Source: Hyphomicrobium_A sp963724945
GTDB lineage: Bacteria; Pseudomonadota; Alphaproteobacteria; Rhizobiales; Hyphomicrobiaceae
NCBI GenBank assembly: GCA_963724945.1
Contig: CAVRWL010000003.1
Location: 1,178,001 to 1,242,000 of the forward strand
DNA length: 64,000 nucleotides
Direction: 5' to 3'
Shown: positions 62,291-64,000 of the stretch, piece after piece
Numbering within the stretch: position 1 is the stretch's first letter
Layout of the letters: every line of letters begins with the position of its first letter
The notes under the pieces: generated by a model
Told to the model about the DNA's origin: nothing
Databases searched by the model: none
Seen by the model: the letters and a program-made list of their open reading frames with translations, nothing else
Translations under genes and position numbers: made by a program

Positions 62291-62512
62291 GTGACGGCCG
62301 AGGTGAAGCTTGCGCTCGCGCTCATCGTCAACGGCAAGCCGACGACGACGGCGGCGGCCACTTTGGCCGGGCTCCTCGGCGAGCTCGGCTATGCGGGCGT
62401 GCGCGTTGCGACCGCGCGCAACGGCGATTTCGTGCCGGCGCCGGCGCGGGCGGCGACGGCGCTGCGGCCCGGCGACCAGATCGAGATCGTTTCGCCGCGC
62501 CACGGCGGCTAG
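62291..62512 (+). CDS. thiS: Sulfur carrier protein ThiS
   Basis: A 73-residue ubiquitin-like protein ending in the required Gly-Gly (SPRHGG), with IVNGKPTTT near the start. It carries sulfur as a thiocarboxylate to ThiG. The GTG start follows an AGGAGG site. thiG begins 12 bases later. Confidence 0.92.
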   Translation: MTAEVKLALALIVNGKPTTTAAATLAGLLGELGYAGVRVATARNGDFVPAPARAATALRPGDQIEIVSPRHGG

Positions 62513-62524
62513 GCTCAGGACTTC

Positions 62525-63367
62525 ATGAACGCCATCGAACCAGCGGCAAAGGTGTCGGGCGCGCTCACGCTCTACGGTGTCGAGCTGTGCTCGCGGCTTC
62601 TGCTCGGCACCGCGCAATATCCTTCCCCGCACGTGCTTGCGCGCGCGGTGGAGGCCTCGGGCGCGCGGCTCGTGACCGTCTCGCTGCGGCGCGAGCAGGC
62701 GCGCGGGCGCACGGGCGAGCGCTTCCTGGAGCTCATCGGCTCGCTCGGCGTGCGCGTATTACCCAACACCGCCGGTTGCCGCACGGTGAAGGAGGCGGTG
62801 ACCACGGCCAAGATGGCGCGCGAGCTTTTCGCCACCGACTGGGTGAAGCTAGAGGTCATCGCCAACGACGACACGCTGCAGCCCGACGTGTTCGGCCTGG
62901 TGGAGGCGGCGGCCATCCTGACGAAGGACGGCTTCAAGGTGCTGCCCTACACCACCGAGGACTTGTCGGTTGCCGAGCGGCTCGTTGACGCCGGCTGCGA
63001 GGTGCTGATGCCGTGGGCGGCGCCGATCGGCTCCGGCCGCGGGCTCGCGAACCCCTACGCGTTGAAAAGCCTGCGCGCCTACTATCCCAAGCTGCCGCTG
63101 ATCATCGACGCCGGCATCGGTGCGCCCTCGCACGCGGCAGCGGCGATGGAGATGGGCTACGACGCCATCCTGCTCAACACCGCGGTCGCCAAGGCCGGCG
63201 ATCCCGTGCGCATGGCGGCGGCCTTTGCCAAGGCGATCGAGGGGGCCCGCGCCGCTTACGAGGCCGGTCTCATAGGTATGCGCGATATGGCCGAGCCCTC
63301 GACGCCCGTCGCCGGCACGCCCTTTTTCGATCTCGGTGCCGCCCCCGGCCCGTCGGGCGATGAGTGA
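62525..63367 (+). CDS. thiG: Thiazole synthase ThiG
   Basis: ThiG condenses deoxyxylulose phosphate, the glycine imine and ThiS-borne sulfur into the thiazole phosphate. The 280-residue TIM-barrel protein shows SRLLLGTAQYPS, LPNTAGCRTVKEAV with the active-site lysine region DWVKLEVIANDDTLQPD, MPWAAPIGSGRGL and IIDAGIGAPSHAAAAMEMGYD. Its stop overlaps the thiE start by 8 bases. Confidence 0.96.
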   Translation: MNAIEPAAKVSGALTLYGVELCSRLLLGTAQYPSPHVLARAVEASGARLVTVSLRREQARGRTGERFLELIGSLGVRVLPNTAGCRTVKEAVTTAKMARELFATDWVKLEVIANDDTLQPDVFGLVEAAAILTKDGFKVLPYTTEDLSVAERLVDAGCEVLMPWAAPIGSGRGLANPYALKSLRAYYPKLPLIIDAGIGAPSHAAAAMEMGYDAILLNTAVAKAGDPVRMAAAFAKAIEGARAAYEAGLIGMRDMAEPSTPVAGTPFFDLGAAPGPSGDE

Positions 63368-63995
63368 GGCTGCCCCCGACGTCTTCTATCCGATCGTGCC
63401 CGACGCCCGTTGGCTCGCCCGCATCGTGCCGCTCGGGGTGCGCACCGTGCAGCTCAGGGTGAAGGAGGCCGGCGCCGACGAGGTACGCCGGCAGATCGCG
63501 GAGAGCTTGACTATCGCGCGGCAGTCGGGCTGCCAGCTGATCGTCAACGACTATTGGCGCGAGGCGATCGCGATGGGTGCCGACTATATACATCTCGGGC
63601 AAGAGGATCTGGCCGCGGCCGACGTCGGCGCCATCAAAGCGGCGGGCTTGCGCCTCGGGCTTTCTACTCACAGCGAGGATGAGCTCACCCGAGCGCTCGC
63701 CGCTGCGCCCGACTACGTGGCGCTCGGGCCCATCTACGAGACCAAGCTCAAGGTGATGGCGTGGGCGCCGCAAGGGCTTGCGCGTGTCGGGCAGTGGAAG
63801 GCGCTGATCGGGCGCATGCCGCTTGTCGCCATCGGCGGCATCACGCCGGAGCGGGCGTCGAGCGTCATTGCTGCAGGTGCACAGTCGGTTGCGGTGATCA
63901 CTGATTTTATGAGTGCGTCCGATCCGGAAGCGCGCGTTCGCGCATGGCTCGACTGGGCGGCGTGTGCGCGCGCAAGTGTCGGCGCTCTGCCATAG
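63360..63995 (+). CDS. thiE: Thiamine phosphate synthase ThiE
   Basis: ThiE joins the pyrimidine and thiazole halves into thiamine phosphate. The 211-residue TIM barrel has VQLRVKEAGADEVRR, LIVNDYWREAIAMGADYIHLGQEDL, GLSTHSEDEL, YVALGPIYETKLK and VAIGGITPERASSVIAAGAQ, covering the phosphate-binding and metal sites. The ATG at 63360 overlaps the end of thiG, so it is translationally coupled. Confidence 0.95.
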   Translation: MSEAAPDVFYPIVPDARWLARIVPLGVRTVQLRVKEAGADEVRRQIAESLTIARQSGCQLIVNDYWREAIAMGADYIHLGQEDLAAADVGAIKAAGLRLGLSTHSEDELTRALAAAPDYVALGPIYETKLKVMAWAPQGLARVGQWKALIGRMPLVAIGGITPERASSVIAAGAQSVAVITDFMSASDPEARVRAWLDWAACARASVGALP

Positions 63996-64000
63996 ATCAG

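Overview
The window looks like a chromosomal segment of a high-GC alphaproteobacterium, most likely of the order Hyphomicrobiales (Rhizobiales). This is inferred from gene content: a permuted two-piece tmRNA gene beside an alphaproteobacterial-type SspB, DUF4169 and RHH_4 proteins, a thyA-folA-hflKC-degP cluster, a psd-pssA pair, an imuA-imuB-dnaE2 cassette behind a GTTC-N7-GTTC LexA box, and FixK/FNR-type boxes. A serine-glyoxylate aminotransferase and a hydroxypyruvate reductase-like dehydrogenase hint at serine-cycle (C1) metabolism, but that remains inference. No insertion sequence, prophage, CRISPR array, rRNA or ordinary tRNA was seen.

Layout. 1-2.5 kb: an unidentified partial protein, RHH and DUF4169 genes, and fumC. 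2.5-5 kb: repeat-rich spacer, then a minus-strand operon phasin-SDR-OsmC-Nudix behind a FixK/FNR promoter. 5-11.7 kb: NCS2 permease, a stand-alone lpxD, a YkuD L,D-transpeptidase, an alpha/beta hydrolase and an EF-hand protein with its own FNR-type box. 11.7-13 kb: sspB and ssrA. 13-21 kb: CPBP protease, thyA, folA, hflK, hflC, DUF2065, DegP-type protease, psd, pssA. 21-24 kb: HerA-like ATPase and a histidine kinase. 24-37.3 kb: an envelope transport block (tonB, exbD, exbB, a small secreted protein, two tandem paralogous TonB-dependent receptors and an HME-type RND pump with adaptor). 37-41.7 kb: dehydrogenase, PCuAC copper chaperone, serine-glyoxylate aminotransferase. 41.8-46.1 kb: a five-gene minus-strand operon joining a coiled-coil protein, a membrane OmpA-domain protein, a Ras-like GTPase, a histidine kinase and a response regulator; this is the best candidate here for an undescribed system. 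46-51.4 kb: orphan TRAP-type binding protein, thioredoxin-like protein, DUF1007, ZnuA, second L,D-transpeptidase. 51.8-57.8 kb: SOS mutagenesis cassette. 58-64 kb: cupin, ggt-thiO and thiS-thiG-thiE.

Quality caveat. At least twelve single-base frame breaks fall in otherwise well-conserved genes (fumC, the NCS2 permease, both TonB receptors, PCuAC, the coiled-coil gene, dnaE2). In every case gene length modulo 3 matches the breaks placed by eye. Indel errors in the assembly are the simplest explanation, so these genes are annotated as single CDSs with the breaks noted.
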